Positions 1-7,036 of a stretch of DNA of 64,000 nt are shown here, in pieces. Made by a program: the position numbers and the translations under genes. The notes under the pieces were generated by a model. The model was given only the letters and a program-made list of their open reading frames with translations. It was not told the origin of the DNA and did not search any database. The stretch's first letter is position 1. Every line of letters begins with the position of its first letter. The stretch is from Lachnospiraceae bacterium (GTDB lineage: Bacteria > Bacillota > Clostridia > Lachnospirales > Lachnospiraceae): assembly GCA_022510745.1 (NCBI GenBank), contig JAFLSY010000001.1:170942-234941 (forward strand), given 5' to 3'.

Positions 1-252
1 TCAATCCCGGATACTCTGTCCTCAATCCCGGATACTCTGTACTCAATCCCGGATACCCTGTCCTCAATCCCGGATACTCTGTCTTCAATCCCGGATACTC
101 TGTCTTCAATCCCGGATACTCTGTCTTCAATCCCGGATACTCTGTCTTCAATCCCGGATACTCTGTCTTCAATCCCGGATACTCTGTCCTCAATCCCGGA
201 TACTCTGTCCTCAATCCCGGATACTCTGTCTTCAATTCTCGTTATACTGTCT
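1..252. repeat. 21-bp in-frame tandem repeat, at least 12 units
   Basis: Units start at 1, 22, 43, 64, 85, 106, 127, 148, 169, 190 and 211. These eleven near-identical copies read TCAATCCCGGATACTCTGTC plus one base. A diverged copy follows at 232 and a partial one at 253. Differences are limited to a few bases (for example, copy 2 ends AC and copy 3 has CCC for CTC). The array continues beyond the left edge. Read on the minus strand it encodes the heptads of the coiled-coil gene. Confidence 0.97.
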
Positions 253-329
253 TCAATTGGGGCAAACTTAGCATCTAATTTGGTATCCATCATTTCAGAA
301 ATTGCTAATAACAGTTCATTATCAGACAT
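1..329 (-). CDS. Heptad-repeat coiled-coil protein, 3' part cut by window edge
   Basis: An open frame on the minus strand starts at the ATG at 329-327, behind GGAAAGGAGG (spacing about 8), and stays open to the window edge, so only the N-terminal ~109 residues are visible. The first 30 residues begin MSDNELLLAISEMMDTKLD and form an amphipathic helix. After that the protein is a perfect seven-residue repeat with unit E-D-R-V-S-G-I, encoded by a 21-bp tandem repeat. V and I fall at a/d-like spacing, so a long coiled coil is expected. There is no signal peptide or membrane segment. I recall short proteins with this kind of N-terminus and variable coiled-coil tails in Lachnospiraceae, but no function that I can name. 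Copy-number change of a 21-bp unit keeps the frame, so the rod can change length without inactivation. Confidence 0.8.
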   Translation of the reverse strand, partial: MSDNELLLAISEMMDTKLDAKFAPIEDSITRIEDRVSGIEDRVSGIEDRVSGIEDRVSGIEDRVSGIEDRVSGIEDRVSGIEDRVSGIEDRVSGIEYRVSGIEDRVSGI

Positions 330-437
330 ATAGGCTTCCTCCTTTCCTAACATTTTTTACTTGCAATTAAGTGATTGTGTTAGAGATTATAACATATCAG
401 TTAATAGAAATCTATAACAAAATATTTTGGACACACT

Positions 438-472
438 AAAAAACGGAAACCCAGTAAACATCAAGGTTTCCG
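438..472 (-). terminator. Rho-independent terminator of tRNA-Thr
   Basis: CGGAAACC (444-451) pairs perfectly with GGTTTCCG (465-472). On the minus strand the stem is followed by a run of T residues (the A-run at 438-443). It lies directly downstream of the tRNA gene. Confidence 0.85.
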
Positions 473-485
473 CCGTTTTTAAGAG

Positions 486-558
486 AGCTGCTGACGGGAA
501 TCGGACCCGTGACCTCCGCACTACCAATGCGACGCTCTACCGACTGAGCCACAGCAGC
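486..558 (-). tRNA. tRNA-Thr (anticodon GGU)
   Basis: The minus strand folds into a full cloverleaf: acceptor GCTGCTG/CAGCAGC, D-arm GCTC...GAGC, anticodon stem TCGCA/TGCGG with loop TTGGTAG giving anticodon GGT (Thr), variable loop AGGTC, and T-arm ACGGG/CCCGT with TCCGATT. The discriminator is T. CCA is not encoded, so it must be added by the CCA-adding enzyme. It appears as a solitary tRNA gene with its own terminator. Confidence 0.95.
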
Positions 559-673
559 GCGATGTGCATAAGTTTTTGCTTTTGCAATCACCGAATGCTA
601 TTGTAGCATAAGGGAAAATAGCTTGTCAATGGTTATTTGTGAAAAATAAGTAATAATGGAATTAAAATAAAAG

Positions 674-702
674 TTGACAAATGCAACCCCTTTGCATATG
701 CT
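674..702 (+). promoter_or_regulatory. Sigma-A promoter of cysE
   Basis: A consensus -35 TTGACA (674-679), a 17-bp spacer and -10 TATGCT (697-702). The predicted start (about 708-710) lies at the very beginning of the attenuator hairpin, so the leader RNA opens with that hairpin. Confidence 0.8.
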
Positions 703-705
703 AAA

Positions 706-756
706 TAGAGGTGGACCACGGTATTTCGCTGCGACGAACGCACCGTGGTCTTTTTT
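706..756 (+). terminator. Attenuator-like hairpin with T-box-like sequence before cysE
   Basis: GACCACGGT (714-722) and ACCGTGGTC (742-750) form a 9-bp stem followed by six T residues, 31 bp ahead of the cysE ATG. The 5' side, AGAGGTGGACCACGG, closely resembles the T-box antiterminator consensus (AGGTGGNACCRCGG). However, no stem I or specifier loop is visible in the 150 bp between tRNA-Thr and this hairpin, and the promoter sits directly upstream. It is either a truncated T-box or a stand-alone terminator. The resemblance is seen in the sequence; the function is inferred. Confidence 0.6.
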
Positions 757-786
757 CTCTATTGGAGAAAAGGCAGGGAAGAAGCT

Positions 787-1467
787 ATGGGATTGATACG
801 GTTTATAAAAGAGGAAATAGCGGTAATCAGGGAGCGGGATCCGGCCATCCATTCCAATGTGGAGGTATTTTTGTATCCCAGCTTCAAGGCTATGATATAT
901 TATCGGATTTCCCACCGGCTATATAAGAAAAAGCACTATTTTCTGGCACGCTGGATATCCCAGCGGGGCGCCCATAAGACGGGGATTGAAATTCACCCGG
1001 GAGCAAAAATCGGCAAAGGGTTCTTTATTGACCATGGGCACGGTGTGATTATCGGAGAGACTACGGTAATCGGGGATAATGTAACCCTATATCAGGGAGT
1101 GACCTTGGGCGGCACGGGAAAGGAACATGGCAAGCGGCATCCGACCTTAGGCAACAATGTCATGGTCAGCGCAGGTGCAAAGGTGCTGGGTTCTTTTACT
1201 ATCGGAGAGAATTCCAAGATTGGTGCCGGCAGTGTGGTGTTAGAGGAAGTACCTCCCAATTCCACTGTAGTGGGCGTACCGGGCAGGGTGGTAAAACGGG
1301 GCAATGTCTATATGCCAAGAGAAGATATGAACCAAGTGGATTTACCGGATCCCGTACAGGAGGATATTCAGAATTTGCAGCATGCCAATGCGGAGCTGAT
1401 CAACCGGTTATTGGATTTGGAAAAGGAAGTACATCTTCTGAAAAGAGAGCATGAAAAAACATCATAG
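787..1467 (+). CDS. cysE: Serine O-acetyltransferase
   Basis: Transfers acetyl from acetyl-CoA to L-serine to give O-acetylserine, the first step of cysteine synthesis in the cytoplasm. The 226-residue product has a short helical N-terminal region followed by left-handed beta-helix hexapeptide repeats and the family motifs DHGHGVVIGET-like (here DHGHGVIIGET) and YQGVTLGGTGKEHGKRHPT, which contain the catalytic His residues and the CoA-binding turn. The ATG at 787, preceded by AGGGAAGAAG, is chosen over an in-frame GTG at 745, because 745 lies inside the attenuator stem. The protein ends in a short coiled coil (NAELINRLLDLEKEVHLLK). Cysteine-linked attenuation through the leader is plausible but unproven. 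Confidence 0.93.
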   Translation: MGLIRFIKEEIAVIRERDPAIHSNVEVFLYPSFKAMIYYRISHRLYKKKHYFLARWISQRGAHKTGIEIHPGAKIGKGFFIDHGHGVIIGETTVIGDNVTLYQGVTLGGTGKEHGKRHPTLGNNVMVSAGAKVLGSFTIGENSKIGAGSVVLEEVPPNSTVVGVPGRVVKRGNVYMPREDMNQVDLPDPVQEDIQNLQHANAELINRLLDLEKEVHLLKREHEKTS

Positions 1468-1484
1468 GAAAAGGAGGACATACA

Positions 1485-1763
1485 ATGGACTTTATAAATA
1501 AGGTGGAGAAAACTGTTACCGCAAAAGGTCAGATACTGGCGGACAAGGCCAAGGAAGTGGCTGAAATTGCCAGTTTAAGGAGCCAGATAGGTACTTGCGA
1601 AGAAATTATTAAAAAGAATTATGCGGAAATAGGCAGGCTCTATTACGAGACCTTTGGAGAGGAGCCGCAGGAGCCATTTTTAAAGCAGTGCCGTGCTATT
1701 CAAAATGCCAAAAAAGGCGTACAGGAGCTGGAGCAGAAGATCAAGGATATTAAGGGTGTATAA
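1485..1763 (+). CDS. Small conserved coiled-coil protein
   Basis: A 92-residue, strongly helical and charged protein without membrane segment or signal peptide, starting 17 bp after cysE behind AAAGGAGGA. The sequence (start MDFINKVEKTVTAKGQIL, end ELEQKIKDIKG) resembles the helical N-terminal part of zinc-ribbon domain proteins of Clostridia, but the Cys knuckle is missing here. Probably co-transcribed with cysE. I cannot assign a function. Confidence 0.75.
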   Translation: MDFINKVEKTVTAKGQILADKAKEVAEIASLRSQIGTCEEIIKKNYAEIGRLYYETFGEEPQEPFLKQCRAIQNAKKGVQELEQKIKDIKGV

Positions 1764-1786
1764 TATTGAATAGAAATGAAGACATG

Positions 1787-1813
1787 AAAAGGGACGGCGC
1801 TGCCGTCCCTTTT
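1787..1813. terminator. Bidirectional terminator
   Basis: AAAAGGGACGGC / GCCGTCCCTTTT forms a perfect stem with A-run and T-run flanks. It sits between the convergent ends of the cysE unit and the penicillin-binding protein gene, so it can serve both. Confidence 0.9.
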
Positions 1814-1826
1814 CACATGATATCAA

Positions 1827-4460
1827 TTATTGCTGTACTTCCGGTGTTGAATAGAAATTGTAACCTAACTGCAATAGCTCGGCCCGCTGCTGTTCAATGA
1901 TACTGTAAGCATCCGGATTCAGATAAAATTCCGCGTTGTGAGGGCAGGTATTGCTGGTCTGCGGTGAAACCGAGGATGTGCTGCCATCAGGATTTTCCAC
2001 AATATTGGAAGACCCGTTCCACAATGCGGGATCCTCAATAGGTGTCAATTCCAGAGTGCCGGATAGTTTAAACGGACAATCTGCACTGGCAGGCAGATTA
2101 CTGTAAACGCAGACATCACCAATGTAGTGTACGTCGCAGGATTGTACAGGAACCGTGCCCTCTGCAAAATATTCCGTCGTTACGGTACCGGCCACATCAC
2201 AGAGCCCTGCTATGGGCAGTTTACCGGACCGGGCGCAGACCGAAGCCTGCACAATACCATTCGGGATGGGGAAGGACTGGTTGGGCAGTTCCGCATGGAT
2301 TTCCTGCATGACAAGACGCCACAATTTTTTGGAGAGCGCAAGTTCCTCTTTACCCATTTTAAAGGGGTCGTCATAACCGGTCCAGGTAACCGCCGTATAA
2401 TAGGGAGTAAAGCCTGCAAACCACACGTCCTTGTCGTTGCTGGTGGTACCCGTTTTGCCGGCAATGGACATACCGCTGAAACGGGCCGCGGTACCGGTGC
2501 CTCTGGTGAGCGTATCCGACATGGCGCTGATCAACAGCCAGGCGGTGGTCTCTTTCAGTACCTGCCTGCTCTCCGGCTGGGTATGATCTAAAATTACATT
2601 GCCATCTGAATCCAGCACTCTGGTATAGAGGCTGGGTTTATTGTAAAGACCGCCGTTGGCGATGGTGGCATAGGCCGCACAGAGTTCGAGATTGGTGACA
2701 CCGTGGTAGGTACCGCCAAGAGCCATGGCCTGCACACAGTCATCCGCCCGGGTCAGGGTCGTGAAGCCGAAATTTTCCAAATAATTGTAGCCGAGGTCCA
2801 GACCGATCTGGGTCAAGCATTTTACGGTCACTACATTCATGGAGTGATAGATACCTCTGCGGATAGGGCTTAAACCTTCATAGCCGGTATCCCACCAATT
2901 GCCTACCATTTTCCCCGTATCGTAGTGGAAAGGAGCGTCGTTGAATACCGTGGCCAAAGTCAACCCTGCACTGTCTAAAGCAGGTGCATAAGTTGACAGT
3001 ACCTTAAAGGTGGAACCTGCTTGGCGGATAGCGTCGGTAGCCCTGTTTAAGGTACGGCTGCCTTCCTTGGGGCCGCGGCCGCCTACCATCGCCATGACAT
3101 AGCCGGTACGCTGGTCGATGATCGTTATGGAAACCTGAGGCTGGGGCGTTAAATAGATGCTCTCCGCATACTCCTCGTCCCCTTCCTGCAGGATGGCTTC
3201 CTTATAAGTTTCAATAGCAGCGTAAGCGTCGTCCACGGAACTGAACAAAAGGTTAAATTTTTTGTTCTCATTCTGTATAAACCATTCCTTCAGCATTTCC
3301 TTGCTGTAATTGACATATTCTCCGGAAGCAGTCTTAACGGTCAATTCATAATTTAAGTACCACTTCACATTGGAAGGATAATTGTCCGGATCGGAGAAAA
3401 CCATGTCAGCAATGTCTTGAATATTCGGATCCAGAGTAGAATAAATTCGTAAACCTCCGCTGTAAAGCAGGGTAGAAGCCTGAGTGGGACTATATCCTGC
3501 TTCATCGATCAGATCCTGCAGAACATCTTCCGTCAGCGCGTCTACAAAGTAGGAACTGACAGAGTCGTTGGCAACAGCGATATTGACCTCTTGAATACGG
3601 GAGTATACATCGTCCGCCATGGCTTCATCATATTCGGCCTGGGTAATGTAACCCTGCTCCAGCATATTGTTCAGTACGCGTTCTCTTCTTTCCGCATTGT
3701 TCTCCGGATGGGAGATGGGATTCCATTTGGAAGGGCTCTGGGTGATGGCGGCAATGACCGCGCATTCCGACAGGGTCAGTTCGCTGACATCCTTATTGAA
3801 GTAGCGCAGGGAAGCAGCTTGTACGCCCAGTGTGTTCTGCCCTAAGTTAATGGTATTCATATAGCGCAGAAGAATTTCTTCCTTGCTCAGCTTCTTTGTG
3901 ATCTCCAGTGCCAGATACTGTTCTTGGAATTTACGCTGGAGTTTCTCGATCAGCCCTTCTTCATTTACCCAGTTGGTAAAGACCGTATTCTTAAGGAGCT
4001 GCTGAGTGATGGTGCTGGCACCTTCGGATCTTTGAAAACCGGACCTGATGAAAACATAGCCGGCTCTGACAATTGCTTTTAAGTCGATGCCGTTATGCTC
4101 GTAAAAACGCTGATCCTCTATAGCGACAAATGCGTCCGCCAGATTCTGGGGAATCCTGTCCATGGGAACCTGTATACGGTTGGCATTGGTTGCTACCAGT
4201 TTATCAATCTGATTTCCCTCACTGTCATATACGAAAGTGGAAAAGCCTACCGGTGCAACATCATTTACATCTATGTCCGGTGCGGCAGCAATGATGCCTT
4301 TAAAAGCGCCAATGGCGGCTGAAGCTCCGATTATGATGCCGGCAATCATGCCGGCAAATACTACCTTGACACAGGTAAAAGCAAGTTTCCTGCCCCATTT
4401 GGAAGCTTTGGCATTCAGTGCTTTCTGCTTGGCACGGACTCCTTTTTTTCCGTAATTCAT
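1827..4460 (-). CDS. Class A penicillin-binding protein (PBP1a type)
   Basis: A bifunctional peptidoglycan glycosyltransferase/transpeptidase on the outer face of the membrane, 877 residues. Lys/Arg-rich cytoplasmic N-terminus; one membrane helix at about 29-53. The GT51 domain has the catalytic motif EDQRFYEHNG (115-124) and GASTITQQLLKN (148-158). The transpeptidase has STFK (S483-K486), SMN (540-542) and KTG (669-671). The C-terminal ~130 residues are a low-complexity, Ser/Pro/Asn-rich tail without a recognised PASTA domain. The ATG at 4460 follows AGAAAGGTGA. It is a single gene, divergent from the YigZ gene across a large palindromic element. Could be named ponA or mrcA. Confidence 0.95.
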   Translation of the reverse strand: MNYGKKGVRAKQKALNAKASKWGRKLAFTCVKVVFAGMIAGIIIGASAAIGAFKGIIAAAPDIDVNDVAPVGFSTFVYDSEGNQIDKLVATNANRIQVPMDRIPQNLADAFVAIEDQRFYEHNGIDLKAIVRAGYVFIRSGFQRSEGASTITQQLLKNTVFTNWVNEEGLIEKLQRKFQEQYLALEITKKLSKEEILLRYMNTINLGQNTLGVQAASLRYFNKDVSELTLSECAVIAAITQSPSKWNPISHPENNAERRERVLNNMLEQGYITQAEYDEAMADDVYSRIQEVNIAVANDSVSSYFVDALTEDVLQDLIDEAGYSPTQASTLLYSGGLRIYSTLDPNIQDIADMVFSDPDNYPSNVKWYLNYELTVKTASGEYVNYSKEMLKEWFIQNENKKFNLLFSSVDDAYAAIETYKEAILQEGDEEYAESIYLTPQPQVSITIIDQRTGYVMAMVGGRGPKEGSRTLNRATDAIRQAGSTFKVLSTYAPALDSAGLTLATVFNDAPFHYDTGKMVGNWWDTGYEGLSPIRRGIYHSMNVVTVKCLTQIGLDLGYNYLENFGFTTLTRADDCVQAMALGGTYHGVTNLELCAAYATIANGGLYNKPSLYTRVLDSDGNVILDHTQPESRQVLKETTAWLLISAMSDTLTRGTGTAARFSGMSIAGKTGTTSNDKDVWFAGFTPYYTAVTWTGYDDPFKMGKEELALSKKLWRLVMQEIHAELPNQSFPIPNGIVQASVCARSGKLPIAGLCDVAGTVTTEYFAEGTVPVQSCDVHYIGDVCVYSNLPASADCPFKLSGTLELTPIEDPALWNGSSNIVENPDGSTSSVSPQTSNTCPHNAEFYLNPDAYSIIEQQRAELLQLGYNFYSTPEVQQ

Positions 4461-4510
4461 AGCTTGGTCACCTTTCTCATACTGTGGGCGGCCCTTATGC
4501 TGTGGGCATT

Positions 4511-4648
4511 ACCCTCTCGGGCAGAGCTCTCAAAAAATGCGTTGCATTTTTGAGAGCCGCTTTCGCTCGCAAAATCCATGAAAGAACACTTGCTTGAGCA
4601 AGCTCCGCAAGTGCTTTTTTCATGTACTTTGCTCTGCCCTTTTCGAGT
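4511..4648. repeat. Compound nested palindrome
   Basis: An outer 9-bp inverted repeat GGGCAGAGC (4519-4527) / GCTCTGCCC (4631-4639) encloses two further hairpins. One is GCTCTCAAAAAATGC (4526-4540) with GCATTTTTGAGAGC (4544-4557). The other is CATGAAA..ACACTTGC (4577-4593) with GCAAGTG..TTTTCATG (4608-4624). Together they form a cruciform-like three-way structure of about 130 bp in the divergent promoter region. The organisation is that of a repetitive extragenic palindrome or miniature element. Confidence 0.85.
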
Positions 4649-4769
4649 ATTATACCAAAATTATGCTGGTAAATAAAGGTTTTTTATCTGATATTAAGAA
4701 TTATTCACAAAAATCTTAAGTTTTATGCTATACTCATAAGAAGTGGAATGCCGTGAAGGAGGAGAGGCG

Positions 4770-5423
4770 TTGGAAAAGGAAGTAAAGGAGCCTTACCGGA
4801 TTATCTTAGAGGAGGGTACCGGAGAAATTACAGAAAAGAAATCCCGCTTCATCGCCACATTAAAGAGGGTTGAGAATGAAGAGGAAGCTGCCGCCTTCAT
4901 AGAATCTGTGAAGAAAAAATACTGGGATGCTTCTCATAACTGCTCTGCGGTAATTTTAGGTGAGCGGGGAGAATGGATGCGCAGCAGTGACGACGGAGAG
5001 CCTTCGGGAACGGCAGGCAGACCTATGTTAGAGGTGTTGGCCGGCGAGAAATTGCGGAATGCCGCTGTGGTGGTGACCCGCTATTTCGGCGGAACGCTTT
5101 TAGGCACCGGAGGACTGGTACGAGCCTACACACAGGCGGTGAAGGAAGGACTTGCCAACTGTAAGCTGGGAACTATGCGGGCCGGTGTGCGAATGGCGGT
5201 GGAGACAGATTACGGTGGCATAGGCAAGATTCTATATATTTTAGGAGAGTGGGGACTGGAGCCGGAAGAAAGTCTCTATACTGAGAATGTCCGTCTCGTA
5301 TTGATTGCACCCGCGGAGAAAAAGGAAGCTCTTTGTAAAGAAATGACCGAAGCCACTGCCGGCAAAGCCAGCGTGACGGTTTTAGAAGAGTTAGACTATG
5401 TAGACAAATCCCCCTCAAATTAG
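4770..5423 (+). CDS. yigZ: YigZ/IMPACT family protein
   Basis: A 217-residue member of the YigZ (UPF0029/IMPACT) family, with an N-terminal IMPACT domain (KSRFIATLKRVENEEEA, then H-N-C-S-A, DDGEPSGTAGRPML and RYFGGTLLGTGGLVRAY) and a ferredoxin-like C-terminal domain. Eukaryotic IMPACT modulates Gcn2; the bacterial role is not settled. I chose the TTG start at 4770 because AAGGAGGAG lies 5-6 bp ahead; an in-frame GTG at 4743 precedes the ribosome site. A monocistronic gene is likely. Confidence 0.88.
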   Translation: MEKEVKEPYRIILEEGTGEITEKKSRFIATLKRVENEEEAAAFIESVKKKYWDASHNCSAVILGERGEWMRSSDDGEPSGTAGRPMLEVLAGEKLRNAAVVVTRYFGGTLLGTGGLVRAYTQAVKEGLANCKLGTMRAGVRMAVETDYGGIGKILYILGEWGLEPEESLYTENVRLVLIAPAEKKEALCKEMTEATAGKASVTVLEELDYVDKSPSN

Positions 5424-5442
5424 GTACTTGCAGAACTTATGA

Positions 5443-5565
5443 TAATCCCTCATAATCAAAACAAGGGCGAATGCCACTGCATCTGAGCCCGGTTTTGATT
5501 ATGAGGGATTACCCCAAAGCGAGGTGCGAATGCTGCTGCATCTGAGCCCGGTTTTGATTATGAGG
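5443..5565. repeat. 20-bp inverted repeat plus 40-bp direct repeat upstream of mgtE
   Basis: TAATCCCTCATAATCAAAAC (5443-5462) has a perfect inverted copy at 5492-5511. The loop plus right arm (5467-5506) is then repeated directly at 5526-5565 with 38 of 40 bases identical, the differences being CCA/CTG. The block fills most of the 176-bp gap before mgtE. There is no T-run after the stem, so it is not a simple terminator. Confidence 0.9.
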
Positions 5566-5599
5566 CAAGTTATACTATTATTACCGAAAGGAGAATTCC

Positions 5600-6955
5600 A
5601 TGGAAGAAAATATGGCAGATATTAAAGAAGAAATTAAGGACTTACTATCCACGCGCCAATATACCACTCTGCGTCAGAAACTGGCGGAAATGAATGAGGC
5701 GGATGTGGCAGGGCTTTTGGAGGAACTGGAAGAGGAAGAAATGTTAAAGATATTCCGAATCCTTCCAAAAGATCTGGCTGCGGATGTTTTTTCATATCTG
5801 GAAGTGGAGCACCAGCAGCTCATCATTACCTCCATGTCGGAAAAAGATGCGGCGGGTATTATCGACAATCTGATGGCCGATGACGCGACCGACCTGTTAG
5901 AGGAAATGCCGGCCAACATAGTGAAAAAAATCTTGGCCAATGCCAGCCCGGTCACCAGAAGGGACATCAATCATCTGTTACGTTATCCGGAAGATTCCGC
6001 CGGCAGTATCATGACGGTGGAATATGTGGATTTAAAAGAGAATCTGACCGTGGAGCAGGCCATTGCCCGTATCCGGAAGGTAGGCGTGGATTCGGAAACC
6101 ATCAATATCTGTTATGTGCTGGATGCCCAGAGAAGGCTGTTGGGAACGGTGGCCCTGCGTTATCTGCTGTTGAGTGAGCCCGGCGATATCATCGGGGACA
6201 TCATGCATGAGAATGTTATCTCCATCCATACCTTGACGGACCAGGAAGAGGTAGCAGCACAATTTAAAAAGTACGATTTTACTTCCATGCCCGTTGTGGA
6301 CAATGAAAACCGTCTGGTGGGTATTATCACCGTAGACGATATTGTGGATATCATGGAAGAAGAGGCTACCGAGGATATTGAAAAGATGGCTGCAATCGTG
6401 CCTTCGGATAAGCCCTATATGAGGACCAGTATTTTTGAGACTTATAAGAAGAGAATTCCCTGGCTGCTGCTTTTGATGATTTCCGCTACCTTTACAGGCC
6501 AGATCCTACATCACTTTGAGGATGCACTGAGCATCTGTACGGCGCTGACTATGTTTATTCCCATGCTGATGGATACAGGCGGAAATGCAGGAGGACAGGC
6601 CAGTGTAACGGTTATCCGTGGACTTTCTCTGGGGGAGATCACTTATCGGGATACCCTGCGGGTTATCTGGAAAGAAATTAGGGTGGCTCTGTTATGCGGC
6701 ATTACGCTGGCAGTCGCTAATTTTGCCAAACTGATGCTGTTTGACAGAGTTGGGGTATCCATAGCATCGGTAGTCTGTTTGACTTTGGTGGTAGCTGTTC
6801 TGTTGGCAAAGCTGATAGGCTGCAGTCTGCCGGTATTGGCAAAAAGACTGGGATTTGATCCTGCGGTAATGGCAAGTCCCTTTATTACTACACTGGTGGA
6901 TGCGCTTTCCCTTTTGGTATATTTTCAGATTGCTTCGGGGCTTCTGGGATTATAG
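5600..6955 (+). CDS. mgtE: MgtE family magnesium transporter
   Basis: A Mg2+-gated Mg2+ channel of the cytoplasmic membrane, 451 residues. The order is an acidic helical MgtE-N domain (~1-130), two CBS domains (~135-255; DFTSMPVVDNENRLVGIITVDD is the second CBS core), a plug helix, then five membrane helices from ~288 with the pore signature PMLMDTGGNAGGQAS. Length and order match the family. The ATG at 5600 follows GAAAGGAGAA. The leader is occupied by the repeat block; I do not recognise an M-box riboswitch in it. Confidence 0.96.
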   Translation: MEENMADIKEEIKDLLSTRQYTTLRQKLAEMNEADVAGLLEELEEEEMLKIFRILPKDLAADVFSYLEVEHQQLIITSMSEKDAAGIIDNLMADDATDLLEEMPANIVKKILANASPVTRRDINHLLRYPEDSAGSIMTVEYVDLKENLTVEQAIARIRKVGVDSETINICYVLDAQRRLLGTVALRYLLLSEPGDIIGDIMHENVISIHTLTDQEEVAAQFKKYDFTSMPVVDNENRLVGIITVDDIVDIMEEEATEDIEKMAAIVPSDKPYMRTSIFETYKKRIPWLLLLMISATFTGQILHHFEDALSICTALTMFIPMLMDTGGNAGGQASVTVIRGLSLGEITYRDTLRVIWKEIRVALLCGITLAVANFAKLMLFDRVGVSIASVVCLTLVVAVLLAKLIGCSLPVLAKRLGFDPAVMASPFITTLVDALSLLVYFQIASGLLGL

Positions 6956-6975
6956 AGTAAGAAGTATGAAATCAG

Positions 6976-7022
6976 AAAGCAGATGTACGCAGACGATATG
7001 GTCTGCAGTCATCTGCTTTTTA
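6976..7022. terminator. Terminator between mgtE and ABC exporter
   Basis: AAAGCAGATG...GCAGAC / GTCTGC...CATCTGCTTTTTA is a two-part stem with a T-run on the plus strand. It ends mgtE; the minus-strand T content is weaker. Confidence 0.85.
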
Positions 7023-7036
7023 AATGTTGTTCTATT

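Noticed and set aside
1..252. CRISPR array
   Set aside because: The 21-bp units are directly adjacent with no unique spacers and are in frame with a coding sequence.
559..756. Complete T-box riboswitch before cysE
   Set aside because: Only the terminator/antiterminator-like part is present; no stem I or specifier loop is visible and a promoter lies directly ahead of the hairpin.
4461..4769. Simple terminator for a gene in the divergent region
   Set aside because: No gene ends here on either strand; the palindromes lie in a divergent promoter gap, so they were listed as a repeat element.
5424..5599. M-box (ykoK) Mg2+ riboswitch before mgtE
   Set aside because: The gap is filled by inverted and direct repeats and I see none of the conserved M-box core.
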